Positions 11,274 to 23,455 are shown, counted from the stretch's first letter. The stretch is DNA of 64,000 nucleotides from Parerythrobacter lutipelagi (GCF_005434975.1 NZ_SKCJ01000002.1:558001-622000); one strand, 5' to 3'. The notes: a model not told the origin generated them from the sequence alone. Numbers and translations: made by a program.

Positions 11274-12001
11274 CCCTTGCAGCAGACAGACTGACGCTGC
11301 CCAAGCGTCTCGACAGTGTTTCTCTCGAGCTCGAACCGGGCTGCATCACCGCGATCTGCGGGCCCAATGGTGCGGGCAAATCCAGCTTGCTTCAGGTGCT
11401 GGCCGGTTTGCTCGACCCGGCAAGCGGAACCGTCTTGCTCGAAGGGGAGCCGATGGCTGCGCTCAGCCCGCGCGAGCGCGCGAAACGCATCGGCTACCTG
11501 CCGCAGGATCCGGTGGTGGCATGGGATGTTGCGGTCCGCAGCCTGATTGCCCTCGGGCGTCTGCCGCATCGCGACCGGGGGACGCAGCAGGTTCAGGCTG
11601 CGCTCGCTATGCTCGAACTTCAGCGGCTCGCCGACCGGCCGGTATCGCAACTGTCCGGCGGAGAGCGGGCGCGGGCGCTGCTGGCGAGGGTTGTCGCTGG
11701 CGAGCCGCAGTGGCTCCTCGCAGACGAGCCGCTCGCCGCGCTCGATCTGCGCCACCGGATGGAGATTGTCGGGCATTTGAAGCGATTGTCGGCTGCCGGG
11801 GTAGGGGTGGTGCTGGTGGTCCACGATCTCGATCTAGCGCGCAATCACGCCGATCACGTCATCGTGCTCGACCGGGGCAGGCTTGCGGCATCGGCTGCGC
11901 CGGACGAAGCCTTGTCGAGCGAGACGATCAATCGCGTCTGGCAGGTCCGCGGCGAATGGCACGGACCGCCTGGCAAACAGGCTTTCGCCCTGGCCGGTTA
12001 G
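11270..12001 (+). CDS. btuD: Cobalamin ABC transporter ATP-binding protein
   Basis: This 243-residue ABC ATPase powers B12 import. It has Walker A GPNGAGKS at residues 31-38, the Q-loop in YLPQD (Gln79), the signature LSGGE at 128-132, Walker B WLLADEP at 148-154 and the switch histidine in VVHDLDLA. The ATG overlaps the btuC TGA (ATGA). It is the last gene of the four-gene operon driven from the riboswitch. By sequence alone it could serve any FecCD-type importer; the operon gives the substrate. Confidence 0.93.
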   Translation: MTLAADRLTLPKRLDSVSLELEPGCITAICGPNGAGKSSLLQVLAGLLDPASGTVLLEGEPMAALSPRERAKRIGYLPQDPVVAWDVAVRSLIALGRLPHRDRGTQQVQAALAMLELQRLADRPVSQLSGGERARALLARVVAGEPQWLLADEPLAALDLRHRMEIVGHLKRLSAAGVGVVLVVHDLDLARNHADHVIVLDRGRLAASAAPDEALSSETINRVWQVRGEWHGPPGKQAFALAG

Positions 12002-12071
12002 GCGTTTGTGCGTATTTCGCGCCAAACCTTGTGCGCGTAGCCTGATAGCATTCCGCAAAGTAGGTTTCGGC

Positions 12072-12695
12072 ATGGCACCGCTCGACCGCACGGCATTCTA
12101 CGACAAGGCCCGCACCGCACCGTTCGGGCGACTGCACCAGTCGCAGGTCGACGGGACCAATGCGGTCTTGGATTACTGGGATGGCGCGCACAGCGGCGAG
12201 GACCGGCGCTGGCTGGCCTATGTTCTGGCCACCGCCTATCACGAAACGGCCTTCACCATGCAGCCGATTGGTGAATATGGCGGAGACCACTATTTCAACA
12301 CGCGCTACGGCCCTCAGACCCGCGTCGGCCGGGTGTTGGGCAATACAAAGGAAGGCGACGGCGCGCGTTACAAGGGGCGCGGCTATGTCCAGCTGACCGG
12401 TCGGCGCAATTACACCGATTGGGGCAAGCGGCTGGACATCGATCTGGTCGGACATCCCGACCTGGCGTTGAAGGACGATGTAGCGGCCAAGATCCTGATC
12501 GACGGGTCGATCCTCGGTACGTTCACCGGGCGCAAGCTTGGCGACTATCTCAGCGGTTCTGCCAGCGACTGGATCCATGCGCGGCGCATTATCAACGGGA
12601 CTGACCGGGCGGAGAGGATCGCGGGTTACGCACGGCAATTCTATGACGCGGTGACGCCCGATCGCGCGGAAACGGTGCGCGCTTTTGCCGCGTAG
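12072..12695 (+). CDS. GH19-like lysozyme/chitinase-fold enzyme
   Basis: This 207-residue glycoside hydrolase resembles family 19 (chitinase class I) enzymes, of the short form often found as phage endolysins and bacterial peptidoglycan hydrolases. It shows YHETAF with the presumed general-acid Glu, then YFNTRYG, GRGYVQLTGRRNYTDWG (the substrate-cleft block) and a C-terminal helix. There is no signal peptide, so export would need a holin-like or other route, or the enzyme acts on lysis. It follows btuD by 70 bases and may be read from the same message. The ATG at 12072 was chosen because the conserved N-terminus begins there. Confidence 0.82.
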   Translation: MAPLDRTAFYDKARTAPFGRLHQSQVDGTNAVLDYWDGAHSGEDRRWLAYVLATAYHETAFTMQPIGEYGGDHYFNTRYGPQTRVGRVLGNTKEGDGARYKGRGYVQLTGRRNYTDWGKRLDIDLVGHPDLALKDDVAAKILIDGSILGTFTGRKLGDYLSGSASDWIHARRIINGTDRAERIAGYARQFYDAVTPDRAETVRAFAA

Positions 12696-12723
12696 ATAGC
12701 TCCGCAGCCGGGCTGATACAGAA

Positions 12724-12759
12724 AGAGCGCGACCGGCCTTTGCAGACCAGTCGCGCTCT
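12724..12759. terminator. Hairpin terminator between convergent genes
   Basis: AGAGCGCGACCGG and CCAGTCGCGCTCT form a 13-bp stem with one mismatch and a 10-base loop between the ends of the GH19-like gene and dcp. Its position between two convergent stops fits a two-way terminator; T-runs are weak. Confidence 0.7.
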
Positions 12760-12779
12760 GACGCATTGCCGAGGGGCGA

Positions 12780-15029
12780 TTACTTGTTGATGGTGCGTGC
12801 CGGCAGTTTGCCGTCACTGGTGCCCGCTTCCGCATCGGCACCACCGCCGGTCAATCCGCGCGCTTCAAGCATCGGCGTGACATTCGGCTTCCGTCCGGCG
12901 AACTTCTGGAACATGTCGAAATAATCCATCGTCCCGCCGCGGCTCAGCACATTGGCGCGGTAATGATCGCCATTGGCGCGGGTCAGGCCGCCATTGTCCA
13001 TGAACCACTTGCGGCTGTCGCGGTCGAGCATCTCGGTCCACAGATAGCTGTAGTAGCCGGAGCTGTAGCCCGCCGGAGAGCTGAAAATGTGGTTGAAATA
13101 GCTGCTGCGATAACGCGGCGGCACCAGGTCGATTTCAAGACCGAGTTCTTCGAGCGATTTGCGCTCGAACGCGTCGACTTCCTCCGGCGTATCGATGGCG
13201 GCGGCTTCTGCCGGTGACAGCGCGTGCCACTTCATGTCCAGCAACGCCGCTTCGACCACTTCGCCAAAGTCGTAACCCTGGTTGAATTTGGCCGCCTGCT
13301 GGATCTTCGTCACCAGCTCCATCGGGATGGTCTCTCCGGTCTCGTGGTGCTTGGCGTAGTTCTGCAGCACTTCCGGATAGGTCGCCCACATCTCGTTGAC
13401 CTGGCTCGGATATTCGACAAAGTCGCGCGCCGTGGCCGTGCCCGAAAGCGAGGCGTATTTCTGATCGGCGAAGAAGCCGTGCAGCGCGTGACCGAATTCA
13501 TGGAACATCGTTTCGACCTGATCGAAAGCGACCAGCTGCACCTCGCCATCGGCTGCTTTGGGGATGTTGAGCACATTGTAGATCACCGGCTTGGTGTCAT
13601 ACAGATAGCTCTGGTCGACGAAGTTCGACATCCATGCGCCGCCGCGCTTGCTTGGGCGCTGGTAGGGGTCGAAATAGAAAATGCCGAGCTCGCTGCCGTC
13701 GCGGTCGTACACTGTGTAGGTCGTCACATCGGGATGATAGACCGGCAGATCGGTGCGCTTCTTGAAATCAAGCCCGTACAGCTTGTTCGCCGCGTAGAAG
13801 ATCCCGTCTTCGAGCACGCGATTGATCTCGAAATACGGCTTCACCGCATTCTCGTCCAAATCGTATTTTTCCTGCCGGACCATTTCCGCATAGCGGTACC
13901 AGTCCCACGGCTTGACGGAGAAATCGCCGCCTTCGTCAGCAATCTTGGCATTCAGCAAAGCTGCTTCGCGCCGCTGCGTGGCGGCGAGGGCGGGGACCAT
14001 CTGCTCCATGAAATCAAGCGCGGTTCTGGGGTTCTTGGCCATGCGGTCCCACATGGTGTAGGTTGCCCAGTCCGGCTGGCCGAACAGCGCGGCTTTCTGT
14101 GCGCGCAGAGTGGCAATTTTGGCGAGCAGCACGCGGGTGTCGTTCTTGTCACCCATCACCGCGCGATCATGGCTTAGCGTGAACAGTTTTTCGCGGGTCG
14201 CGCGGTCTTCCAGCGCAGGCAGCGACGGTTGCTGCGTAGTGTTCTGCAGCGCAATCGCGAACTTGCCGGGCATACCCTTTTCGCTCGCAAGCTTGGCAGC
14301 GGCGTCGATTTCGCTGTCGGACAGTCCGGCCAGTTCGGCCCGGCTATCGACGACCAGCGCATTTTCGACCGTTGCCGCGCGGACCTTCTGACTGAATTCG
14401 GTGGTCAGCGTGGAAAGCTGGGTGTTGATCGACTTCACCTCTTCCTTCTGCGCGGGGGTGAGCATCGCACCGGCGTGGACCATGCCGTTGTAGGTTTCTT
14501 CCAGCAGCTTGGCGTCTTCCACCGTCATCGTCATGGCGGCGCGGTTGTCATACACCGCCTTGACCCGCGCGAAGAGCACCGGGTCGAGCGTGATCGCATC
14601 GCTATGTGCAGCAAGCTTGGGACCGATCTCGGTCTGGATCGCATCGAGCTTGTCATTGGTATTGGCGCCGGTCAGCGCAAAAAATACAGTGGCGACCCGG
14701 CCGAGCATCCGGCCCGACGTTTCCAGCGCGACAATCGTGTTGTCGAATGTCGGCGCTGCGGGATTGGTCTTGATCGCCTCGATTTCCGCCGAGTGGATCG
14801 CCATCGATTGTTCGAAGGCAGGCAGATAATCGTCGTCGGAAACCTTGGTGAAGTCCGGTGCCTGCATCGGCAGGTCGCTTGCCTGCGCGAAATAGCCGGT
14901 GGCTTCGGGAATGGCGACGGTCTGCGCCGCCTGCGCTTCGACGGTGTCTGCCGGCATGGTGTTGCAACCCGTAAGGACGCCGGAAAGAATGGTGGCGAGG
15001 CCGGTGGTGGCCAGAATATGCGTTTTCAT
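12780..15029 (-). CDS. dcp: Peptidyl-dipeptidase Dcp (M3 family), lipoprotein
   Basis: This zinc metallopeptidase removes C-terminal dipeptides from oligopeptides. It has 749 residues (E. coli Dcp 681), the extra length being the N-terminus. A signal peptide ends in the lipobox VLTGC, so it should sit on the periplasmic face of a membrane. The catalytic motif is HEFGH at residues 510-514, within FHEFGHALHGFF, with the third zinc ligand in the downstream helix (PSQVNEMWA). The C-terminal ~25 residues are a low-complexity tail. It is monocistronic and convergent with the GH19-like gene. Confidence 0.93.
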   Translation of the reverse strand: MKTHILATTGLATILSGVLTGCNTMPADTVEAQAAQTVAIPEATGYFAQASDLPMQAPDFTKVSDDDYLPAFEQSMAIHSAEIEAIKTNPAAPTFDNTIVALETSGRMLGRVATVFFALTGANTNDKLDAIQTEIGPKLAAHSDAITLDPVLFARVKAVYDNRAAMTMTVEDAKLLEETYNGMVHAGAMLTPAQKEEVKSINTQLSTLTTEFSQKVRAATVENALVVDSRAELAGLSDSEIDAAAKLASEKGMPGKFAIALQNTTQQPSLPALEDRATREKLFTLSHDRAVMGDKNDTRVLLAKIATLRAQKAALFGQPDWATYTMWDRMAKNPRTALDFMEQMVPALAATQRREAALLNAKIADEGGDFSVKPWDWYRYAEMVRQEKYDLDENAVKPYFEINRVLEDGIFYAANKLYGLDFKKRTDLPVYHPDVTTYTVYDRDGSELGIFYFDPYQRPSKRGGAWMSNFVDQSYLYDTKPVIYNVLNIPKAADGEVQLVAFDQVETMFHEFGHALHGFFADQKYASLSGTATARDFVEYPSQVNEMWATYPEVLQNYAKHHETGETIPMELVTKIQQAAKFNQGYDFGEVVEAALLDMKWHALSPAEAAAIDTPEEVDAFERKSLEELGLEIDLVPPRYRSSYFNHIFSSPAGYSSGYYSYLWTEMLDRDSRKWFMDNGGLTRANGDHYRANVLSRGGTMDYFDMFQKFAGRKPNVTPMLEARGLTGGGADAEAGTSDGKLPARTINK

Positions 15030-15214
15030 TGTTGCTCCCGATATTATGCGGCATGCCCCGCGACCCGGGGTGCACTTGCCGTACGTCTAGCTGGGAGCGC
15101 TTGAACCGGAGATTGCGCCGGAATGCAAGCTAGCGACAGACGTTGGTCGGGTGCGGGCGGGAGTTCGTGGAATTGGCGGGAGAAATCTCGGAAACCTCAG
15201 GCTTGCCGGAGAAC

Positions 15215-15535
15215 TTATTCTTGGCCATCAGTATCTCCGTCCTCGCCTTCGTTATTGCCGTCATTATCTACTGGCTTCAGAGGGACTGATGGGGAAACTG
15301 CAGCCGGGGAGGTCGTATCGATCTGAATTCCCGTCCCTTTTGGTAGCGCAAGGACCAGATATAGTTCGTCTCCGCCTCCAAGTATTTCGGCTGGACCATT
15401 GTTTTTTGAAAATGCCGTCCTGAGCGCCGTCTTGACGAAGACACCATCTAGGTCAGGACTTTCTTCAATAACATTCTTGAAGAAGGCCTGCGCTACCTCA
15501 AGATTCGAGAACGATTCGATAACGACTCCAGCCAT
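15215..15535 (-). CDS. Small acidic protein of unknown function, last gene of low-GC cassette
   Basis: This 106-residue protein has an N-terminal alpha/beta-looking region (VVIESFSNLEVAQAFFKNVI) and a disordered acidic tail rich in Asp, Glu, Gly and Asn. There is no signal peptide. AAGGAGA lies six bases before its ATG, and it starts 12 bases after the stop of the upstream lipoprotein gene, so the two are co-transcribed. GC content is visibly lower than the surrounding genes. I do not recognise the family. Confidence 0.7.
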   Translation of the reverse strand: MAGVVIESFSNLEVAQAFFKNVIEESPDLDGVFVKTALRTAFSKNNGPAEILGGGDELYLVLALPKGTGIQIDTTSPAAVSPSVPLKPVDNDGNNEGEDGDTDGQE

Positions 15536-15546
15536 AAACTTTCTCC

Positions 15547-16422
15547 TTAGAAATTGTCCCAGTTAGCAACCTGCGTCCCAAGATTGCTTGATCTCCTCAA
15601 ACTTGCCACATCACCATCGATTGCCGCTACGCAATCCTCGACGCTTTTTAGGCAGTCTTGCACCACGAAGGCCTTGAATGCTGGAACTGGGGTGAGGTTG
15701 CTGTAAAGCGCTTCGATTTTTCGCTGTCTTGTTGAGTCAACAGGAGTAGCGCGGATGGCACTTCGGAGCTTCTCAATTTCGGAACTAAACGTCTGGCCGG
15801 CACCAACTGGGAATGCATCCTCCCCCAAGACCGCAGCGGCTGCATTCGCTTTGTCAGGATTCGATGCAGAACTTTCCGCTGCCGAACCCACAGAAACGAC
15901 GGCGGCTCCTCCGGTCGCTGCGAGCAGCTGTGCTGCGACACCAGTCGCGAAATATTGCGCAATTCCTACGGTCCCTTTGGTATCGGCGGCTTCGCCCTCA
16001 ATGCGCGCGCCAAAACTGGCGAGGACCGAATAGCTATCCTGGATCTCTAAATTTTGTTCGCTTTTGCGAACCCCAACAAATTTACAAGGGTGTGCGAACT
16101 TTTCATCCGAAGTGAGTTCGGCAGGAGGCTTCGGAGGAGAATTTGGCGCAACAGCAGGGCACGGCGAGAGCAGATTGCCCGAGTTAGATTTCTCTCCCGT
16201 ATTTGCTAGTAAGGGCATGATCACCGCCTCCTGCCGATCATACGCAATGAGCACTTGCGGCACCTGATTGACATCCTGTCCCACCTTGAGGCCCACCGTG
16301 GTGCTCGTCCCGAACACCATCGTGTTGCTGTGCCGCGTTGCTTGTACGCAGCCGCCCAGCAGGGGCAGTGCTACTAGGGCCGCGGTGAAGGCTGCAAGCT
16401 TCCGGTCTGGTCTACGATACAT
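15547..16422 (-). CDS. Predicted lipoprotein of unknown function
   Basis: This 291-residue protein has the N-terminus MYRRPDRKLAAFTAALVAL and a lipobox LLGGC, so it is predicted to be a lipoprotein. The mature part starts with a beta-rich region (TMVFGTSTTVGLKVGQDVN, the kind of opening seen in outer-membrane-associated proteins) and continues into an Ala-rich helical half with an internal glycine/alanine hydrophobic stretch near residue 180 (VAAQLLAATGGAAVVSVG). Its start lies inside the end of the upstream gene (49-base overlap). A longer in-frame reading from 16707 is rejected because its extra part only repeats the upstream gene in another frame. Confidence 0.72.
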   Translation of the reverse strand: MYRRPDRKLAAFTAALVALPLLGGCVQATRHSNTMVFGTSTTVGLKVGQDVNQVPQVLIAYDRQEAVIMPLLANTGEKSNSGNLLSPCPAVAPNSPPKPPAELTSDEKFAHPCKFVGVRKSEQNLEIQDSYSVLASFGARIEGEAADTKGTVGIAQYFATGVAAQLLAATGGAAVVSVGSAAESSASNPDKANAAAAVLGEDAFPVGAGQTFSSEIEKLRSAIRATPVDSTRQRKIEALYSNLTPVPAFKAFVVQDCLKSVEDCVAAIDGDVASLRRSSNLGTQVANWDNF

Positions 16423-16844
16423 GGCGATTTGTCCCCCAACAGTTCGATGATCTCTTTGGCATTCTCGGCCTGGGCTGCAGACTTGATCACGATCAGCAGC
16501 TGGCAATCGGCAGGGTCGGCGATGACCCACTCGGACTTGTCGTAACCGAGGAACGCGGCCGATCTGGCGAGGCTGCCCCAGCCAATTCCAACACTTTCGC
16601 GCTCCACCGCCACAAGTGTTCCCTGCGATGCGGGAAGCTTGACCTGGTAGTATCCAAGTCCGGCAAATTCTTGCCCGTCTGCCGATCCCACAGAGATCGA
16701 AGTGCACCCGGCGCTCATCATAGCAGACATCAAAACCGGTGCCAGAAAAGCGCGGGCATTCCGACAGGCAGATATTATTATACGGCGACCAGCCTTGCGG
16801 ACGGAAGATGAACAGTCGAGCTTTTGTCTATGCGACTCGTCCAA
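16374..16844 (-). CDS. Predicted lipoprotein of unknown function, first gene of cassette
   Basis: This protein has up to 156 residues, with a lipobox MMSAGC at about residue 47 preceded by a basic hydrophobic stretch (RNARAFLAPVLMSAM). The start is uncertain: TTG 16844 follows a G-run, while downstream ATGs would leave too short a signal peptide. The mature domain (YYQVKLPASQGTLVAVERE) has no motif I recognise. The 3' end overlaps the next lipoprotein gene. TATAAT occurs within the 5' part on this strand and could belong to an internal promoter. Composition is less GC-rich than the flanks. Confidence 0.6.
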   Translation of the reverse strand: MDESHRQKLDCSSSVRKAGRRIIISACRNARAFLAPVLMSAMMSAGCTSISVGSADGQEFAGLGYYQVKLPASQGTLVAVERESVGIGWGSLARSAAFLGYDKSEWVIADPADCQLLIVIKSAAQAENAKEIIELLGDKSPCIVDQTGSLQPSPRP

Positions 16845-16976
16845 TATACCCCCCGTATTATTGAAGAGAGTTGATCAAATCGCAACATTAGTCAAGCTTG
16901 TGTCACTAAACGCCTGTGTTGGCCCCTTCTTGTCAGATTTCCTTGCGGCCACCCGGCAGCGAGCTAAACACGACCA

Positions 16977-17999
16977 ATGCCTGACGCCCAGCAAATTGCC
17001 GCCGATCCGCGCTGGTTGCCGCATGCGATCGATATACCGGGTCAGCGGATGCAATTCCTGCGGATCGAGCATGAGCATCTTTCAGCCACAGGCTTCCTCG
17101 CCGACATCATGCCGGAATGCGATCAAGAGGCGTGGGTGTCGCTGTCTGAAGTGAAGGCGATGAACCCGCCGGCCGGGGACATCCACTTCGTCTTCCATAC
17201 TGCTTTCTGCCGTTCGACCTTGCTGGTTCGGGCACTAAACGTCCCGGGTGTGAGCGCTGGCTTGAGCGAGCCGGGGATTCTAGTTGCGTTAGTCAATGCC
17301 GGTTTCCAACAGGGCCAGCCTGCCGCGGATCTGCTGCAGCCGGTCTTGCGGTTGCTTGCCCGGCCATGGGCGGAAGGCGAGGCGATATTTGTCAAACCAA
17401 CCAATCATGCCAACATGCTCATGCCTGCCCTGATGCAAGGCGCTCCGCAAGCAAAGGCGCTGCTGGTGACGAATTCGCTCGAAGCCTTTCTCGCCTCGGT
17501 TATTCGTAAAGGCATGATGGGGCGCCGCTGGGGGCGTCAGCTTTATCTCGAATTGCAGGCCTATGCCGGAATGGACATGGGAATGGACGGGCGCGAGCAA
17601 TTTGCGTTGACGGACTTGCAGGCTGCGGGACTGGCCTGGTTTCTCAACCAGCGATGGTTCACCTTGCATGCGGGGGGACAAGTGCCCGGTGTTGCCGCAG
17701 ACCGGATACGTTTGGTCGACGGCGATCGATTCAATGAGGCACGCAGGAAGACCTTGCTATCGGTCCTTCAGCTAGCGAACAGGGGTGCGCCAGAGACGGC
17801 GATAGACAAAGTCCTGGAAGGCCCGATCTTCTCGAAACACTCGAAACGCGGCGGTGACTTTGCTGATACCGAAGCGAGCGATACGGTGCGTTCGAGCAGC
17901 CTGGTCAATGAAGAAGAGATTGCGCAAGTGGCGCAATGGATCGGCATGATTGCCAATCAGGCCGGAGTAAGAATTCCAGCGCGTCAGTCCCTGTTCTGA
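16977..17999 (+). CDS. P-loop sulfotransferase-like protein
   Basis: This is a 340-residue cytosolic protein. Residues 72-84 read VFHTAFCRSTLLV, the form of the 5' phosphosulfate-binding loop of PAPS-dependent sulfotransferases (TxxxxSTLL). The rest is helical and has LVTNSLEAFLASVIRKG, which could be the 3' phosphate-binding block. From memory, related proteins in sphingomonads are annotated only as hypothetical or sulfotransferase-family. The substrate is unknown. It stands alone, divergent from the lipoprotein cassette and convergent with the GGDEF gene. Confidence 0.6.
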   Translation: MPDAQQIAADPRWLPHAIDIPGQRMQFLRIEHEHLSATGFLADIMPECDQEAWVSLSEVKAMNPPAGDIHFVFHTAFCRSTLLVRALNVPGVSAGLSEPGILVALVNAGFQQGQPAADLLQPVLRLLARPWAEGEAIFVKPTNHANMLMPALMQGAPQAKALLVTNSLEAFLASVIRKGMMGRRWGRQLYLELQAYAGMDMGMDGREQFALTDLQAAGLAWFLNQRWFTLHAGGQVPGVAADRIRLVDGDRFNEARRKTLLSVLQLANRGAPETAIDKVLEGPIFSKHSKRGGDFADTEASDTVRSSSLVNEEEIAQVAQWIGMIANQAGVRIPARQSLF

Positions 18000-18014
18000 T
18001 TGCTGATGCGGCTA

Positions 18015-19154
18015 TCAGGCGGCGGCGCTTGCCACCCGGTTGCGGCCTCGTTCCTTGGCCCGGTACATGGCCAGATCCGACCGGCGCAAGACATCGTCCA
18101 GCACTTCGCCCGAGCGGTATTCGGTAAGGCCTATGGACGCGGTCAGCTTGATGTTTCCCAGCCCGTCAAAGGTGGACGGAATACGTTCGATGCGGCGGCG
18201 CAGCGATTCCGCCATCGCCTTTGCTGCGCTGCGTTCGATGCCCACCAGCAGGACAACGAACTCTTCACCTCCCAGCCGGACTGCGCGGTTCTCCTGACTG
18301 TCGAGCGGACGCGCGAGATCGCGGATAACGGTAGCGGCTGCAACCAGAAGCCGATCGCCAACCGCGTGGCCGTGGCGGTCGTTGACCGTTTTGAAATGAT
18401 CGAGATCGACCGTCAGCAGGAAGCGCTTGTCACTGCAATCAACCGGCGGAATATCGGTTTCGAAGAATGCACGCCGATTGAGCAATCCGGTGAGCGGATC
18501 ATGGCGTGAAAGAAATTCGGCTTGCGCCAGAGCGTCGGTCAGCTCTTCGCTCAGAAACCGGTTGTCGACCAGCATCTCGGCCGCACGGCGCTGCTGCCGT
18601 GCAGCACCAAGACTGTAGGTGGCGATTCCGAACACGAGCGCGACGACAACTGCCACCAGCCACGGCGAAACATGGGCTCCGTTGAGTAGGACGAAGGCGG
18701 TGAGGGTCAGTCCGAAACCGGCAAGAAGCGCATACATCGGCCACTTCAGCGGGCCGTAGGTCAAAGCGACCATCGCAACTCCGATGACAACGATTCCGCG
18801 CATGGCCACTACCGAGGGGTCGGGCGCAGCAACGGTCGCGTGCGGATAGAGCAGGGCGGCCCATGAAACCCCCGCGACGCCCAGTATCACGGTGAGGACG
18901 GTCAGGGCGCTGCGCGTACTCCTGTGTTCGGTAAGCGCCTTGCGTACTTGCTGCGTCGCCCAGCGGGTGGAGAGCAGTGACGCCAAGCGAAAACCAAGCG
19001 GCATCAGGAGGAGTGCGAAGAATTCGAGCGGTATCGCGGCCAGTACAAGGACGAACCATGCAAGCAGGCTGGCCGGGAGCGAGGAGGATTCGCGGTCAAG
19101 AACCGAGCGCACGATCTCGCGATCGACTTCGGCTTGCCAGCCGGAATCGCGCAT
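18015..19154 (-). CDS. Membrane-bound diguanylate cyclase (GGDEF)
   Basis: This protein is predicted to make cyclic di-GMP from GTP. The N-terminal ~190 residues contain about six hydrophobic segments, then a short coiled linker (ARQQRRAAEMLVDNRFLSEEL). The GGDEF domain has DPLTGLLNRRAF, DLDHFKTVND and an intact GGEEF in RLGGEEFVVLL. No clear RxxD inhibitory site is seen. ATG 19154 is used here; in-frame TTG codons up to 19226 would extend it by up to 24 residues and neither has a clear ribosome site. No EAL domain. Confidence 0.88.
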   Translation of the reverse strand: MRDSGWQAEVDREIVRSVLDRESSSLPASLLAWFVLVLAAIPLEFFALLLMPLGFRLASLLSTRWATQQVRKALTEHRSTRSALTVLTVILGVAGVSWAALLYPHATVAAPDPSVVAMRGIVVIGVAMVALTYGPLKWPMYALLAGFGLTLTAFVLLNGAHVSPWLVAVVVALVFGIATYSLGAARQQRRAAEMLVDNRFLSEELTDALAQAEFLSRHDPLTGLLNRRAFFETDIPPVDCSDKRFLLTVDLDHFKTVNDRHGHAVGDRLLVAAATVIRDLARPLDSQENRAVRLGGEEFVVLLVGIERSAAKAMAESLRRRIERIPSTFDGLGNIKLTASIGLTEYRSGEVLDDVLRRSDLAMYRAKERGRNRVASAAA

Positions 19155-19314
19155 CGCCTCGTGCTGCTGCCCAGAATTTTCGACCCCGTGGTCCAACTTC
19201 GCTAACCTGCCCCGATCAGAACCCAATGTTTGTCGGTCGGGGGTAGAGCGATATGGTTAAGATCGGGTTTGCGGAATGGCGTCCTGAGTGCTTAGCCGCA
19301 TCACGGTGGCTACA

Positions 19315-20109
19315 TCAGATATTCGACATCCGCGGATCGGCATAGCTGGCCTGTTCAAACATATTTGTCCGTCGTTCACTACGATAAACCAGGCCGGGTG
19401 CGAGCACACCTCGTGCATTGTGGTAAGCAAGTTCGTCTGCGATTGATTGATAGTCTTGCGCTGCAATCGCCGCAGCGAGCCGCGGGCTTCTTGAGTTGTC
19501 GAAAACCGCACCGCCGACATTGAACGCCAAGTCGACCAAAGCGTCGAATTCATGCTGATATAACGGGATATCTTTCGTGGCAGCGGCCACGGCCCTTTCT
19601 GCTGATGCCAGATCGCGTTCAAACAGCTCCAGCGCGCGCCGTTCGGAAATCTCTTGTCCGACCGATAGGTTGTCTGCCGCTGTCACCAGGTGACCGACAC
19701 CGACCGTGGGCAAACCGCCAGCGTCGCGATAGACCGTATAGCGGACACCTTCCTCCTCGATCATCGCTTCCTTCAGCTCGTCGCTGGCAGTGAGGCTGGA
19801 ACTCGGCTGCCGGTCCGTACTTGCATCGCTCAGCGCAAGCTGCGCCACTTGCCTTTCAGAAGTAGACAGATCGATCGCTGCCGTGTTCAACGTCATCACG
19901 CTGACCGAGGCCGCCAGAGCAATCTTGCGATTGCGCCGGGGAGCGCGGACCCCGCGGCTAACGCGATCTCTGCGCCTAGCCTGCCGCGATTGCTGTTCCT
20001 GCCGCATCCGGCGTATCAGCCTCCGTGCGCGTGAAGGTGATCGTTTGTATCGCGAGTTCGGCAAAGACTGCGGTGCGCGCGTTGTGGCGGCAAGAGAGCC
20101 GGATGACAT
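19315..20109 (-). CDS. GH24 lysozyme (T4-type muramidase)
   Basis: This predicted N-acetylmuramidase cleaves the glycan strands of peptidoglycan. It has 264 residues: a long Arg-rich N-terminus with a hydrophobic segment (KIALAASVSVMTLNTAA, residues ~62-78, possible signal-arrest or anchor), then the lysozyme domain. The T4 triad is complete and correctly spaced: Glu120, Asp129 and Thr135, in EEGVRYTVYRDAGGLPTVG. An alternative ATG at 20007 with GGAGG upstream would remove 34 basic residues. The domain is common in phage endolysins, but no other phage gene is near. Confidence 0.88.
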   Translation of the reverse strand: MSSGSLAATTRAPQSLPNSRYKRSPSRARRLIRRMRQEQQSRQARRRDRVSRGVRAPRRNRKIALAASVSVMTLNTAAIDLSTSERQVAQLALSDASTDRQPSSSLTASDELKEAMIEEEGVRYTVYRDAGGLPTVGVGHLVTAADNLSVGQEISERRALELFERDLASAERAVAAATKDIPLYQHEFDALVDLAFNVGGAVFDNSRSPRLAAAIAAQDYQSIADELAYHNARGVLAPGLVYRSERRTNMFEQASYADPRMSNI

Positions 20110-20421
20110 AGATCGGTGTCCTGATTGTCTTTGGCCGGCAGCTCTGCGTCCGTGATCGGGCGAGCCGGTAAGCCATTGTTTTTGCTTTCAGTTAACCAAC
20201 GGATCGGGAGCCGTTTGGGTCCACGACTCAGCGCTGGTGGCACACTGTTCGTAGCGCCTTGATGGTGGAGCGGTGATGCTGGTCACTCTCGCCATGGGGT
20301 CGTTGGCCGACAGCTTGCAGCGAGCTTGACTTGAGGGAACGTTTGGAGAACATTGGGATAAATTCGCGAGCCTGTCGCGGCTCACTGGACTCTCGACCGT
20401 GCAAACCCCAATTGGCTTCCC
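20110..20421 (+). promoter_or_regulatory. uvrA upstream region with SOS (LexA) box at 20337-20351
   Basis: This is a 312-base gene-free region. GAAC-GTTTGGA-GAAC at 20337-20351 matches the alphaproteobacterial LexA box (GAAC-N7-GAAC, the reverse of GTTC-N7-GTTC) exactly. It lies 70 bases before the uvrA start, so uvrA is expected to be repressed by LexA and induced by DNA damage. A second site of the same form precedes recA in this window. I see no other gene here. Confidence 0.88.
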
Positions 20422-23349
<2,928 letters not shown>

Positions 23350-23455
23350 ACTGGAAACGAAACGTATGCAACCTTCCAAAATTGCAGCAATTTTTTGGGG
23401 ATGAGTATTATGGAGAGATTGCTTCCCGATTATCGCATTCGATAAACAATGTGGT

